Positions 8,901 to 16,511 of a stretch of DNA of 64,000 nucleotides are shown here, one piece after another; positions within the stretch are counted from its first letter, which is position 1; each line of letters opens with the position of its first letter. The notes beneath the pieces are model-generated. The model was given only the letters and a program-made list of their open reading frames with translations, ran no database searches and was not told the DNA's origin. A program made the position numbers and the translations under genes. The stretch comes from Streptomyces sulfonofaciens (GTDB taxonomy: Bacteria; Actinomycetota; Actinomycetes; Streptomycetales; Streptomycetaceae): NCBI RefSeq assembly GCF_014656295.1, contig NZ_BNCD01000009.1:159928-223927 (forward strand), written 5' to 3'.

Positions 8901-9544
8901 GCAAGTGCGGCTACCTGCACATCCCGGACATGGGCGGCTCGGGCTGGGCGCAGTTCAACCGCGACCTGCGCCGGGAGGTGTCGCGGCCCGCGCTGATCGT
9001 GGACGTACGGGGCAACGCAGGCGGCAACATCAGCGAGCTCGTCGTCGAGAAGCTCACCCGCAGCATCCTCGGTTGGGACCTCACCCGGGGCGCCCAGCCC
9101 GTCTCCTACGCCAAGGACGCCCCGCGCGGCCCGATCGTGGCGCTCGCCGACGAGTCCACCGCCTCCGACGGCGACATGATCATCGCGGCCATCAAGCTGC
9201 TGGGGCTCGGCCCGGTGGTGGGCCGGCGCACCTGGGGCGGGGTGGTCGGGATCACCGGCCGGCACCGGCTCGGCGACGGCACGGTGATCACGGTGCCGAT
9301 GAACGCGGCGTGGTTCGACGCCTACGGGTGGTCCGTCGAGAACCGCGGCGTCCCGCCCGACATCCCGGCCCTGCGCACCCCGCTGGACTGGGCCGAGGGC
9401 CGCTACGTCCAGCTCGCCGACGCGGTGCGCGTCGCCCTCGGCCTGCTCGCCGAGCACCCGCCGTCCGCACCGCCCGACCACACCCACGTGCCGGCCAGAA
9501 TCCGCCCGAAACTGCCCCGCAGGCAGCGGCCGGAAGCCGTCTGA
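5927..9544 (+). CDS. Tricorn-type peptidase (S41 family) with beta-propellers and PDZ
   Basis: A 1205-residue protein. After a Pro/Ala-rich N-terminal extension (about 1-60), residues about 65-690 hold repeated propeller-type segments such as RFSPDGRRIAFTSW and AFSPDGAWLTWSHP. A helical region follows with H854 in LGTSHAYVL, then a PDZ-like part (about 900-970). The catalytic S41 domain carries STASDGDM with the nucleophile probably S1080. Tricorn enzymes trim peptides released by the proteasome in the cytosol. Archaeal tricorn is about 1070 residues; the extra length is mainly the N-terminal tail and a Gly/Ala-rich insert near 480-505. The GTG at 5927 has only a weak GGTGGGG upstream. A small acidic protein gene follows 22 bp later. 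Confidence 0.9.
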   Translation: MSDARERAPAGEREPGSAHPHQDAPGPRRAGTPGPAAAPGPKPDSATAPGLGPDSAAEPDAPGYLRFPHLHGDRLCFTTEDDLWLAPLTDEGTATGRAWRLTVDRTRIGHPRFSPDGRRIAFTSWRSIDPEIHLVPVDGGPARRLTYWGSTDTRVCGWTPPGPDGAPCILAVASHGQPFSHFTWAYKVPMTGAPGGRLPWGPVADIAVADVAGEHLTLLLTGRAPHEPAAWKRYRGGGMGRLWLGGGRLLEDLEGHLDCPMFVAGRIAFLSDHEGIGNLYSCLPDGSDLRRHTDHDDFYARHASSDGRRVVYQCGGELWMVADLAPDAVPRRLDVRLGGARAGRRPYQIPTAQHLNGLAVDFSGRASAVVVRGSLHWLTHRDGPARAVADTPGVRVRLPAMLGAGGRVAYVTDAAGEDSVEIGYLPRATGTPPPHRFATGRLGRVLEMVPDPEGRRLAVASHDGRLLIVDVPEDPDAAAPGGSTSGTGPLGGGAGAGRGTPGPAAPGDTVVSELVRSRNGPVRDLAFSPDGAWLTWSHPGIGRSLRQIKLARIEDTVAGEPGEGHTARTVVDVTDGRFEDESPVFTRDGRYLAFLSWRGFDPVYDVHTGDLSFPIGCRPYLVPLSSAIPSPFALLPDGRPAAGPHDPLGVDPADARSRAAAAGGAAMVEVEGLESRVTPFPVAASKYSALRPVAGGGLVWLRWPISGALGETFVNPADTSGRPTLEYFDIARCRRAELVLHLDSFGVSGDGSRLVVADQGELRAMPSTGPGDMDTTVWIDLRRVLQEVDPAAEWRGAFEEAGRLIRDYFWEPHMAGIDWPGTLAQYRPLVDRVASPDEFTDLLREVLGELGTSHAYVLPARRNEGPAHYQRLIGLLGANLVPREDGWTVKRILPGDSSDSKARSPLAGTGIREGAVLTHVDGRPVDPVAGPYPLLAAAGGTTVELTFTPAEGAAGGRGPRRVAVVPLIDERPLRYQDWVARRRAVVRELSGGKCGYLHIPDMGGSGWAQFNRDLRREVSRPALIVDVRGNAGGNISELVVEKLTRSILGWDLTRGAQPVSYAKDAPRGPIVALADESTASDGDMIIAAIKLLGLGPVVGRRTWGGVVGITGRHRLGDGTVITVPMNAAWFDAYGWSVENRGVPPDIPALRTPLDWAEGRYVQLADAVRVALGLLAEHPPSAPPDHTHVPARIRPKLPRRQRPEAV

Positions 9545-9566
9545 CCTTCCCACCCCCGGAGGACCC

Positions 9567-9833
9567 ATGGCCACCGACGAGCCCAGGAACAAGGGCAAGG
9601 GCAAGTCCGAAGAGTCCCAGCAGTCCCAGCAGTCCCAGCAGCCCGAGCAGTCCGAGCAGCCCGAGCAGTCCGAGCGGGACGAGGAGGAGCGGCGCAGGCG
9701 CGCCGAGGATGCCGCCGCGGACGAGGTGGAGCGCCGCGCCAGGGAGCGCGACCGCCGGATGCACATCTCGGAGGACGAGCCCCGCTCGGCCCAGGAGGAA
9801 GCGGACCGTTACGAGCAGGACTACGACATCTAG
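9567..9833 (+). CDS. Small hydrophilic acidic protein, unknown function
   Basis: An 88-residue protein with no hydrophobic segment. A Lys-rich start is followed by a Gln/Ser/Glu stretch built from 9-bp repeats (SQQSQQSQQ then EQSEQPEQSE), then a long charged, probably helical E/R-rich region and an acidic end (YEQDYDI). The ATG at 9567 has GGAGGA 5 nt upstream. It starts 22 bp after the tricorn-like gene on the same strand and probably shares its transcript. I recognise no family; disorder and charge suggest an accessory or stress-type protein, but this is a guess. Confidence 0.65.
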   Translation: MATDEPRNKGKGKSEESQQSQQSQQPEQSEQPEQSERDEEERRRRAEDAAADEVERRARERDRRMHISEDEPRSAQEEADRYEQDYDI

Positions 9834-9895
9834 CGGTCCGCGGCGCGCGGGGCAGGGCCCAGCACGGGGCGCGATGCGCAGCCCAGGACGGCCCA

Positions 9896-9944
9896 CGGCA
9901 CACGGCACACGGCACACGGCACACGGCACACGGCACACGGCACA
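9896..9944. repeat. 7-bp perfect tandem repeat, seven units (CGGCACA)
   Basis: Seven exact copies of CGGCACA lie 62 bp after the small acidic protein gene. They are in a 367-bp gap (9834-10200) that otherwise shows no gene. A 15-bp direct repeat (CGCCGGCACCCGCTG) occurs twice near 10160-10195. Confidence 0.95.
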
Positions 9945-10200
9945 AAGCTCACAGGGGATCCGAGCCGCATGGGGCGCGGGGAAGTGCGCGAGGAAGTGCG
10001 CGAGCGGCCGCGCCGAGGCGCGGGTTCCGCCACCGGCCCGCGGGGGCCGGCTCCGTCGCCCTGCCCTCCTCCTGCCGGGCCGGATGCCCGCGCACGCGCC
10101 GCTCCCGCGGCCCCCTCCGGACGCTGCCCGCTCCCGCGGTCCCCGCCGGGCATCTCCCGCCGGCACCCGCTGAAACACGCCGGCACCCGCTGGACGCGCC

Positions 10201-11127
10201 CTACGCCGGGTCCTCCCCGGCCGCAAGGCCGGCCCGACGCTCGTCGGCCGCGCCCCCCGCCCCCACCAGCCCCCGCCGGGCGCCCGAGAGCCGGGGCCCG
10301 AAGCGCCGCATCTCGCGCTGCCCGACGGCCCCGATGAGCGGTGGCAGCAGACCCCGCACCGGCTGCATCCCGCGCAGCCACCACTGCCCGTAGACATGTG
10401 CTGCCCGGCGCTCGATCCCGGCCACCAGCCGGTCGACCGCGGGTCCCGCCGGATAGGTCTTGTTCGACGGCCACGGCAGCCGCCGCCGCAACTCCCGCAT
10501 CACCTCGTCCTCGTCGGCGCCGCGGACCATGTCGGTGTCCGTCCAGGACAGATAGCCGATGCCGACCTTCACACCCCGGTGCCCCAGCTCCGCGCGCAGG
10601 CTGTGCGCATACGCCTCGACGCCGGACTTGGACGCGCAGTACGCGCTCATCAGCGGTGCCGGGGCGATCGCGGCGAGCGAGGCGATCTGCAGCAGGTAGC
10701 CCCGGCTCTCCAACAGCAGCGGCAGGAACGCCCGCGCGGTCACCGCCGACCCGATCAGATTGACCTCGACGACCCGCCGCCACGCGTCGGGATCGGCCGT
10801 CGCGAACGGGCCTCCCGTAGCCACGCCCGCATTCGCCACCACGATGTCGGTCCTGCCGAACCGCGCCCCCACCTCCTCGGCGACCTGCTCCATGGCCAAC
10901 CGGTCGGTGACATCGGCCTCCCAGTGGCCGCTCTCGCCGTGCAGCCGCGCCGAGACGCCCTTCAGCTCCTCGGGTTCGAGCCCGACGAGCGCCACCGCGA
11001 CACCTCGCGCCGACAGCTTGCGGGCCAGCATCGCGCCGACGCCGCGCGCGGCTCCGGTGACGACGGCGACCCGCCCCTCAAGGACGTTCCGCCTCCCGCT
11101 CCCGCCCGTGTCCCCGCTCCTGCTCAT
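10201..11127 (-). CDS. SDR family oxidoreductase in the monooxygenase operon
   Basis: A 308-residue short-chain dehydrogenase/reductase. TGAARGVG is at residues 24-31, NAG at 99-101, the catalytic serine is S150 and the YxxxK pair is Y163/K167 (YCASK). The C-terminal extension (WWLRGMQPVRGLLPPL onward) may contact membranes or lipid substrates. The ATG at 11127 overlaps the stop of the upstream hydrolase gene (ATGA), so the genes are translationally coupled. With the hydrolase and the Baeyer-Villiger-type monooxygenase it could oxidise an alcohol to the ketone that the monooxygenase then converts to an ester (inference from gene content). SadH in the mycobacterial mymA operon is the closest analogue I recall. 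Confidence 0.88.
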   Translation of the reverse strand: MSRSGDTGGSGRRNVLEGRVAVVTGAARGVGAMLARKLSARGVAVALVGLEPEELKGVSARLHGESGHWEADVTDRLAMEQVAEEVGARFGRTDIVVANAGVATGGPFATADPDAWRRVVEVNLIGSAVTARAFLPLLLESRGYLLQIASLAAIAPAPLMSAYCASKSGVEAYAHSLRAELGHRGVKVGIGYLSWTDTDMVRGADEDEVMRELRRRLPWPSNKTYPAGPAVDRLVAGIERRAAHVYGQWWLRGMQPVRGLLPPLIGAVGQREMRRFGPRLSGARRGLVGAGGAADERRAGLAAGEDPA

Positions 11128-12089
11128 GCGGATGCCGCTCCCTTCGCGGTGAGGTGGGTGGCGACCAGCTCGCGGATCCGCCGGTTCACCTCGTCCGGCG
11201 CCTCCACCGGCACCATGTGGCCGAGTCCGGGCAGCTCGGTGACGTCCACGCAGTGCGGCAGCGCGGCGGCCAGGGCCCGCGCCTGGGCGGGGGGCGTGAA
11301 GCGGTCGGCGGTGCCGACCAGGATCGCGGTGGGCACGGAGAGCCGCGGCACCTCCACGTCCAGATCGAGCCGGCCGAGCACCTGCGACCAGTGGTGGCGG
11401 GACTCGCGCGGGCATGCCTGCACGATCCGGGCGCAGACCTCGACCATCTCGGGCGTCGCGGCGCGGCCCATCGTGGCGTACTTGAGGATCCGCTTGCTGA
11501 CCGGTGTGACCGGGCCGAGCGGTGCCCGCGAGTTGAGGAGCAGCCCGGTGAGGCGGGTGCGCAGCCGCCCGGCGCGCATCGGCAGCACCAGCGAGCCGTC
11601 GACCAGCCGGGAGCTGCCGGTGCTGCACAGCAGCACCGCCGCCGCGTGCTCCCGCAGGGCGTCGCTGCGGGCCGCGGCCATCAGCGTCATACCGCCCATG
11701 GAGTGGCCGGCGAGGACGGCGCGCCGGTCCGGTTCCAGCGCAGCGCGCAGCACCGCCTCCAGGTCGTCGGCGAGTTGCCGGGTGCCGTATCCGTTGGGCC
11801 CCCGGGGCGCCTGGCTGCGACCGTGGCCGCGCAGGTCGTAGGCGATGACGCGGTGGTCGGCGGCGAGGTCGCGGATCTGCGCCGCCCAGAACGCGGTGGA
11901 GCAGGTCCAGCCGTGCACCAGCAGCACGGCGGGCGCGTCCTCGGGGCCGTGCAGTTGTACGTTCAGCGCCGTGCCGTCGTCGGAGCGGGCGGTCAGTTCG
12001 CGTACGGGCGGCGGCGGGGTGTAGCGCCCGGACGTCACGGGCCCGGAACCAGTCCTCGGGGTTCGTTCCGTGCTGCTCACTCGGCTCAC
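11124..12089 (-). CDS. Alpha/beta hydrolase
   Basis: A 321-residue alpha/beta hydrolase. The oxyanion-hole strand is VLLVHGWT (55-62), the nucleophile elbow is GHSMGG with S130, and the acid and histidine are probably in VGTADRF and GLGHMVP near the C-terminus. Such enzymes hydrolyse esters. The GTG at 12089 overlaps the stop of the upstream monooxygenase gene by 4 bp, and its own stop overlaps the SDR start, giving a tight three-gene operon. It is a reasonable candidate to cleave the ester produced by the monooxygenase. The first ~30 residues are low-complexity and could be non-essential. Confidence 0.87.
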   Translation of the reverse strand: MSRVSSTERTPRTGSGPVTSGRYTPPPPVRELTARSDDGTALNVQLHGPEDAPAVLLVHGWTCSTAFWAAQIRDLAADHRVIAYDLRGHGRSQAPRGPNGYGTRQLADDLEAVLRAALEPDRRAVLAGHSMGGMTLMAAARSDALREHAAAVLLCSTGSSRLVDGSLVLPMRAGRLRTRLTGLLLNSRAPLGPVTPVSKRILKYATMGRAATPEMVEVCARIVQACPRESRHHWSQVLGRLDLDVEVPRLSVPTAILVGTADRFTPPAQARALAAALPHCVDVTELPGLGHMVPVEAPDEVNRRIRELVATHLTAKGAASA

Positions 12090-13606
12090 GCTCCGGCCTC
12101 CGCCTTCTTCTGTGCGCTGCTGCGGGCCCCGGCGGCCCTGATCACGTCGTACTCGGCGAGGTCCACGCGGCGGGTGGCGGCGCGGAACTCGGTGGTGGTG
12201 CCGGGCCAGACGGTGGTGTTGCGGCCCTGGGCGTCCAGGTACCAGCTAGTGCAGCCGCCGGTGTTCCACACGGTGCGCTTCATGCGCTCCTGCACCGCGC
12301 GGTTCCAGGCGGCGACCGCACTCGTGCGGGCGTCGAGCGCGACCCGTCCGCCCGGCGCGCCGAGTGCGTCGAGCCGCCGCAGATAGTCCGCGAGGTAGTT
12401 CAACTGGGACTCGATCATGAGGATCATCGAGGAGTTGCCCAGCCCGGTGTTGGGCCCGATGACCGTCATGAAGTTGGGGAAGCCGGCCGCGGTGGCGCCG
12501 CGCAGCGCCGCCATGCCGTCCGACCAGCTCTCCGCGAGCGTGTGACCGCCGGCGCCCACCACCCGCTCGGCGACGGGCATGTCCGTGACGTGGAAGCCGG
12601 TGCCGAAGACGATCGCGTCGACCTCGGCCGTGCTGCCGTCCGCGCCCACCACGGTGGACCCGCGCACCTCGGCGAGCCCCGCGGCGACCACGTCGACGTT
12701 GGGCCGGGCGAGCGCCGGATAGTAGGTGCTGGAGAGCAGGATCCGCTTGCACCCGATGCGGTACGAGGGGGTGAGCCGCCTGCGCAACGCCGGGTCCTTG
12801 ACGGCACGGGCCATGTTGCGCGCTGCGAGCCGCTCGACGAGGCCGAGCTCGTTCGGCCGCTTGGTGAACGCCTGCACCTGGAGCTCCCTGATGCCCCACA
12901 GCAGCCCGCGCCTGGCCTTCGCGGTCAGCGGCAGGTGCCGGTGCAGCCAGCGTTCGGCCGCGGTGATCGCCCGGTCGGTGCGCGGCAGGACCCAGGGCGG
13001 GGTGCGCTGGAAGAGCGTCAGCCGCGCCACGTCGGGCTGGACGGCCGGCACGATCTGGATCGCGGAGGCCCCGGTGCCGACCACGGCGACCCGCTTGCCG
13101 CGCAGGTCGTACCCGTGGTCCCAGCGCGCCGAGTGGAAGACGGCCCCGGGGAAGTCGTCCAGACCGGGCACCCGCGGGATCCTCGGTTCGGAGAGCGGCC
13201 CGGTGGCGGACACGACCACATCGGCGGTGAGGGCGGGGGCGCCGTTCACCTCCAGCTCCCAGCGCAGCCGCTCGCCGTCCCAGCGCATCCTGGTCACCTC
13301 GGAGCCGAGCCGCAGGTGCGGGCGTATCCGGAAGGCGTCGGCGACGTGCTCCAGATATCCGCGGATGTGCTCCTGCCCCGAGAAGGTGCGCGGCCAGTCG
13401 GGATGCGGGGCGAAGGAGAACGAGTAGAGGTGCGAGGGCACGTCGCAGGCGCATCCCGGATAGCTGTTGTCCCGCCAGGTGCCGCCGACCGCGTCGGCCC
13501 GCTCCAGCACCACGAAGTCGATGACGCCCTCGCGCCGCAGCCGCACGGCGGCCCCCAGCCCGCCGAAGCCCGACCCGATCACCGCCACCCGCACATGCCC
13601 GCCCAT
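12086..13606 (-). CDS. Flavin-containing monooxygenase, Baeyer-Villiger type
   Basis: A 506-residue protein with two Rossmann motifs: GSGFGG for FAD (11-16) and GTGASA for NADPH (177-182). Between them lies FPGAVFHSARWD (152-163), which fits the Baeyer-Villiger fingerprint FxGxxxHxxxW(P/D). Such enzymes insert oxygen next to a ketone. The ATG at 13606 is chosen because GTGGGAGGG lies about 5 nt upstream and MGGHVRVAVIGSG is a normal family start. It heads the operon with hydrolase and SDR and is divergent from a MerR regulator across a 179-bp gap holding a palindrome. The MymA-type lipid- or ketone-modifying system is the best parallel. Confidence 0.9.
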   Translation of the reverse strand: MGGHVRVAVIGSGFGGLGAAVRLRREGVIDFVVLERADAVGGTWRDNSYPGCACDVPSHLYSFSFAPHPDWPRTFSGQEHIRGYLEHVADAFRIRPHLRLGSEVTRMRWDGERLRWELEVNGAPALTADVVVSATGPLSEPRIPRVPGLDDFPGAVFHSARWDHGYDLRGKRVAVVGTGASAIQIVPAVQPDVARLTLFQRTPPWVLPRTDRAITAAERWLHRHLPLTAKARRGLLWGIRELQVQAFTKRPNELGLVERLAARNMARAVKDPALRRRLTPSYRIGCKRILLSSTYYPALARPNVDVVAAGLAEVRGSTVVGADGSTAEVDAIVFGTGFHVTDMPVAERVVGAGGHTLAESWSDGMAALRGATAAGFPNFMTVIGPNTGLGNSSMILMIESQLNYLADYLRRLDALGAPGGRVALDARTSAVAAWNRAVQERMKRTVWNTGGCTSWYLDAQGRNTTVWPGTTTEFRAATRRVDLAEYDVIRAAGARSSAQKKAEAGA

Positions 13607-13644
13607 CCGGACCCTCCCACGACGCCGCCCAATCGCGCCAGTAA

Positions 13645-13659
13645 CCACTGGCACAGTGG
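13645..13659. promoter_or_regulatory. Palindrome in the divergent monooxygenase/MerR promoter region
   Basis: CCACTG-GCA-CAGTGG is a perfect 6+6 bp inverted repeat, overlapped by CCAGT-AACC-ACTGG. It lies between two divergent genes, one of which encodes a MerR-type regulator, so it is a candidate operator. Binding is inference. Confidence 0.45.
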
Positions 13660-13772
13660 GAGCGTAGGGGAGGCCCGTACTGATGGGTAGGGGGTGCACA
13701 CAGGAAAGTTACCGCCGGTACGGCACCTCGGGCCCCGGCCCCCGCGCCCCGTGCGGACGGCCCCGGACGCCG

Positions 13773-13778
13773 TAGGGT
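13773..13778 (+). promoter_or_regulatory. Leaderless-type -10 box (TAGGGT) for the MerR gene
   Basis: TAGGGT ends 7 nt before the GTG at 13786. This spacing favours 13786 over the in-frame GTG at 13777, which overlaps the box itself. Confidence 0.6.
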
Positions 13779-13785
13779 GACGACC

Positions 13786-14472
13786 GTGGCAGACGCGCAC
13801 CCCGACCCGGCCCCGGCAGCAGGGAACCGCGAGTACCGGACCGAAGAGCTGGCCCGGGCCGCGGGCATCACGGTACGGACGCTCCGCTTCTACCGCGAAC
13901 GCGGCCTGCTTCCCGCGCCGCGCCGCGAAGGCCGCCTCGCCTGGTACAACGACCACCACCTGGCCCGGCTGCGCACCGTCGCCGCCCTGCTGGACCGCGG
14001 CCACACGCTCACCGGCATAGCGGAACTGGCCGAGGCGTTCGACCACGGCCGCGGCGTCGGCGACCTGCTGGGCCTCGGCGCCCCCACCGAGGAGGATCCG
14101 GTCCGCCTGACCCCCGAGGAACTGGCCGACCGCTTCGCCGGGCAGGACACCGCGGAGAACCTGGCGACGGCCCTGGAGCTCGGCTACCTCGGCACCGACG
14201 GCGAGGAGGTCGTGCACGTCAGCCGGCGGCTGCTGGACGCGTCCTCGGCCCTGGTGCGCGAGGGCGTTCCGCTCGCCGCGGTGCTGGAGGCCGGCCGCCG
14301 GGTCCGCGCCCACACCGACGCGCTCGCGGAGCTGTTCACCGAGTTGATCGGGAAGCACGTCCCCGCCCAGGAGTTCCAGCGCCTGCGGCCGCTCGCGAGG
14401 ACCGTCTTCGAGGCGGAGCTCTCCCTGGCCCTGGACCGCCGCTCGGCCGCACCGCCGCCCGAGTCCCGCTAG
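13786..14472 (+). CDS. MerR family transcriptional regulator
   Basis: A 228-residue regulator. The winged-helix MerR domain (about 17-85) shows EYRTEELARAAGITVRTLRFY followed by RERGLLPAPRREG, and a long helical C-terminal half has no obvious cysteine cluster. An organic ligand or protein signal is therefore more likely than a metal (inference). The start is set by a TAGGGT box 7 nt upstream. The gene is divergent from the monooxygenase-hydrolase-SDR operon and probably controls it. Its stop overlaps the stop of the convergent acetyltransferase gene by 4 bp. Confidence 0.87.
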   Translation: MADAHPDPAPAAGNREYRTEELARAAGITVRTLRFYRERGLLPAPRREGRLAWYNDHHLARLRTVAALLDRGHTLTGIAELAEAFDHGRGVGDLLGLGAPTEEDPVRLTPEELADRFAGQDTAENLATALELGYLGTDGEEVVHVSRRLLDASSALVREGVPLAAVLEAGRRVRAHTDALAELFTELIGKHVPAQEFQRLRPLARTVFEAELSLALDRRSAAPPPESR

Positions 14473-15050
14473 CCGTTCCCCAGGCCCTGCCCGCAGCGCC
14501 GCCCCTCAGCCCCGGCAGCCCCGGCGCGGCCCTCCGCGCTCCCGGTCCCGCTCCCCCGCACGGGCTCCGGCAGCAGGGCCTTGGCGTAGCAGCGGCTCAG
14601 CGGGTCGTGGCGGTAGTGGCCGAACTTGACGCACTCCTCGTAGCCGCTCGACACATACAGGCCGATGGCCTCGGGTTGCTTGATGCCGGTCTCCAGGACC
14701 ATCCGCACCCGCCCCGCCGCACGGGCGTCGGCCTCCAGCGCGGCCAGCACCAGACGCGAGAGGCCCCTCCCCCGGGCCTCGGGCACGACGTACATCCGCT
14801 TGATCTCCGCGTCCCCGTCCACGTACCCCATCTCGTCCTCGTCCTGGGCGCGCCAGCCCCCGGTCGCCACCGGCACGCCCCGGTCGTCGTACCCGATCAG
14901 GTACAGCCCGCGCGGCGGCTCGAACATCGCCGTGTCCAACGGTGTGACGTCCCCGTCACCCTCTTCGTACCGCTCGGCGTACTCAAGCTGCACCCGGTCG
15001 TTGAGCTTGACGGCGTCGGGGTGAGCGAACGAGACACGGCAGATGTTCAT
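14469..15050 (-). CDS. GNAT family N-acetyltransferase
   Basis: A 193-residue protein with the GNAT acetyl-CoA fold. The core shows IKRMYVVPEARGRGLSRLVL (about residues 84-103), containing the RGxG-type pyrophosphate loop, then MVLETGIKQPEAIGLYVSSGY. The C-terminal ~30 residues are a Gly/Ala-rich tail. The ATG at 15050 has no ribosome-binding site but a TAGTCT box lies 7 nt upstream, indicating a leaderless transcript. The substrate is unknown. Confidence 0.85.
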   Translation of the reverse strand: MNICRVSFAHPDAVKLNDRVQLEYAERYEEGDGDVTPLDTAMFEPPRGLYLIGYDDRGVPVATGGWRAQDEDEMGYVDGDAEIKRMYVVPEARGRGLSRLVLAALEADARAAGRVRMVLETGIKQPEAIGLYVSSGYEECVKFGHYRHDPLSRCYAKALLPEPVRGSGTGSAEGRAGAAGAEGRRCGQGLGNG

Positions 15051-15057
15051 GCACGGC

Positions 15058-15063
15058 AGACTA
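15058..15063 (-). promoter_or_regulatory. Leaderless-type -10 box (TAGTCT) for the acetyltransferase gene
   Basis: TAGTCT on the minus strand, 7 nt before the ATG at 15050. Confidence 0.55.
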
Positions 15064-15217
15064 ATTCAGACCGGCCGCGCCCCACCTCGGAATACCGGAG
15101 CGCCCCGGGTCCGTGAGGCCGCGGCCCGGGTGCCGCAATCCTCGGGGCCGCCCGCCTGCGACCCCCGGGGGCACGGCGCGCGTGCAACCCCCCGGGCCAC
15201 GGCCCGCCTGCCGCCCC

Positions 15218-15988
15218 CTACAGCCGCACCCCGAACACCCGCGCGAACCCCCCGGCGCCCGCCTCGGTGACGTGTACGGCCCGGCTGTCCCCCGCCCGCC
15301 GTACCCACTCCAGCTCCAGCACCCGGTCGAGCAGCCCCCGCCCGACCGCCCCGGACAGGTGGTGGCGCTGCTCACTCCAGTCGACGCAGTACCGCATCAC
15401 CCGCCGCCGCTCGGGGATCCGCACCCCGAACTCCGCCAGGAACGCCTTCCCGGAGGCGGTCAGGGCGTAGTCCACGTCCTTCCCGTAGCCCGTACGCGCG
15501 TCCGCCACGGCCGCCGCCGGATCATGGGTGCCGTCGCCACCGGCCACGTGCCCCCGCTCGATCATCGCCCTCATCAGCTCGACGCCGAGCCGCCCGGCGA
15601 TGTGGTCGTAGCAGGTACGCGCCCGCCGCAGCGCCCGGGCCCGGCTGCTCTGCCGCAGCGACGTGACGGGCGCGGCCGGCGCCAGCCGCTGGAGCGCCTC
15701 GATCAGGTCGCCCACCGCGGGCCCGGCCAGCCGGTAGTACCGGTGCCGCCCGTGCGGCTCGACGGTCAGCAGCCCCGCGGTGGTCAGCTTGCCCAGGTGG
15801 CTGCTGGCCGTCGCCGCGCTGACCCCGGCCTCCGCCGCGAGCCTGCTCGCCGGAAGCGCCCGGCCGTCGTCCAGCGCCAACAGGATCCGGCACCGCCCGG
15901 GATCGGCCACCAGGGCACCGACGGCCGCGATGTCGCTGTCCCCACCGCCGGACACACCCTGCCCCGACACGTATGACGATCGCTCCAT
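15218..15988 (-). CDS. ArsR-type winged-helix transcriptional regulator
   Basis: A 256-residue protein. Residues about 15-95 carry an ArsR-like DNA-binding domain (LVADPGRCRILLALDDGRAL, then LAAEAGVSAATASSHLGKL and the wing GRHRYYRL). A C-terminal half of unknown role is rich in Arg and His (RRRVMRYCVDWSEQRHH). Stand-alone ArsR repressors are about 100 residues, so the extra domain suggests a different ligand. The ATG at 15988 is chosen over the GTG at 15997 because a TAGCGT box lies exactly 7 nt upstream. A 167-bp gap without a gene separates it from the acetyltransferase. Confidence 0.82.
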   Translation of the reverse strand: MERSSYVSGQGVSGGGDSDIAAVGALVADPGRCRILLALDDGRALPASRLAAEAGVSAATASSHLGKLTTAGLLTVEPHGRHRYYRLAGPAVGDLIEALQRLAPAAPVTSLRQSSRARALRRARTCYDHIAGRLGVELMRAMIERGHVAGGDGTHDPAAAVADARTGYGKDVDYALTASGKAFLAEFGVRIPERRRVMRYCVDWSEQRHHLSGAVGRGLLDRVLELEWVRRAGDSRAVHVTEAGAGGFARVFGVRL

Positions 15989-15995
15989 GCCCCTC

Positions 15996-16001
15996 ACGCT
16001 A
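15996..16001 (-). promoter_or_regulatory. Leaderless-type -10 box (TAGCGT) for the ArsR-type gene
   Basis: TAGCGT on the minus strand, 7 nt before the ATG at 15988. It overlaps the alternative GTG start at 15997, which argues against that start. Confidence 0.55.
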
Positions 16002-16009
16002 GTCCGGCC

Positions 16010-16505
16010 ATGCTTCGACGCCGCTCGAAGCGAAGTCCGCCTCGCCGCCGGCCGGAGCGAGGACGGTCTCGCCTCGGGACGCGGCGAAGGCCGTTCGGCC
16101 GCGCGGCGAAGGCCGATTCACCGCCCGGACGCGGCGAAGGCCATCTCACCGCCGGAGGCGGAGGAGGCCATCCCGTCACCGGACCTGGCAAAGGCCGGTT
16201 CACCCGCCTGTCGGGGCGGGGCCGCTTCGACCGGGGTCGAACCGTCACGGCCCTAACGTGAGCCACGGCAGAACCCGTGCCCGACACGGGCGCACGTCAC
16301 GAGGCATCCGCCCATGACGCAGGTTTAGGCACGGAGGCGCCCCACGACGGGCGCACCCCACGACAGGCGCACCCCACGACGAAAACGCCCAGCACGAGAG
16401 CACCCCGCCCACGGAACCGCCCAGAACAAAACGCCCACGCCGGCACCGCCCAGAACGAGAGCACCCGCGACGGAACCACCGCCGGCGGTCCCCACCGCAG
16501 AAAGC
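16010..16505. other. Non-coding, repeat-rich decayed DNA
   Basis: No convincing gene. The first half is a degenerate array around GCGAAGGCC..TCACCGCC (about 16025-16205). The second half contains a 16-bp unit GGCGCACCCCACGAC(A/G) in about three copies (16334-16381). A longer imperfect repeat around CGCCCAGAACGAGAGCACC follows (about 16395-16480). Confidence 0.5.
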
Positions 16506-16511
16506 CGCCCC

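Noticed and set aside
9896..9944. Possible CRISPR-like array
   Set aside because: Units are contiguous 7-mers without spacers. None of the tandem arrays in the window has unique spacers of regular length, and no cas gene is present.
13777..13785. Earlier GTG start for the MerR gene
   Set aside because: It overlaps the TAGGGT box; the spacing of that box favours 13786.
16010..16261. 83-codon frame upstream of the PEP mutase remnant
   Set aside because: Encodes only Arg/Gly-rich repeats from the degenerate repeat array; no start signal.
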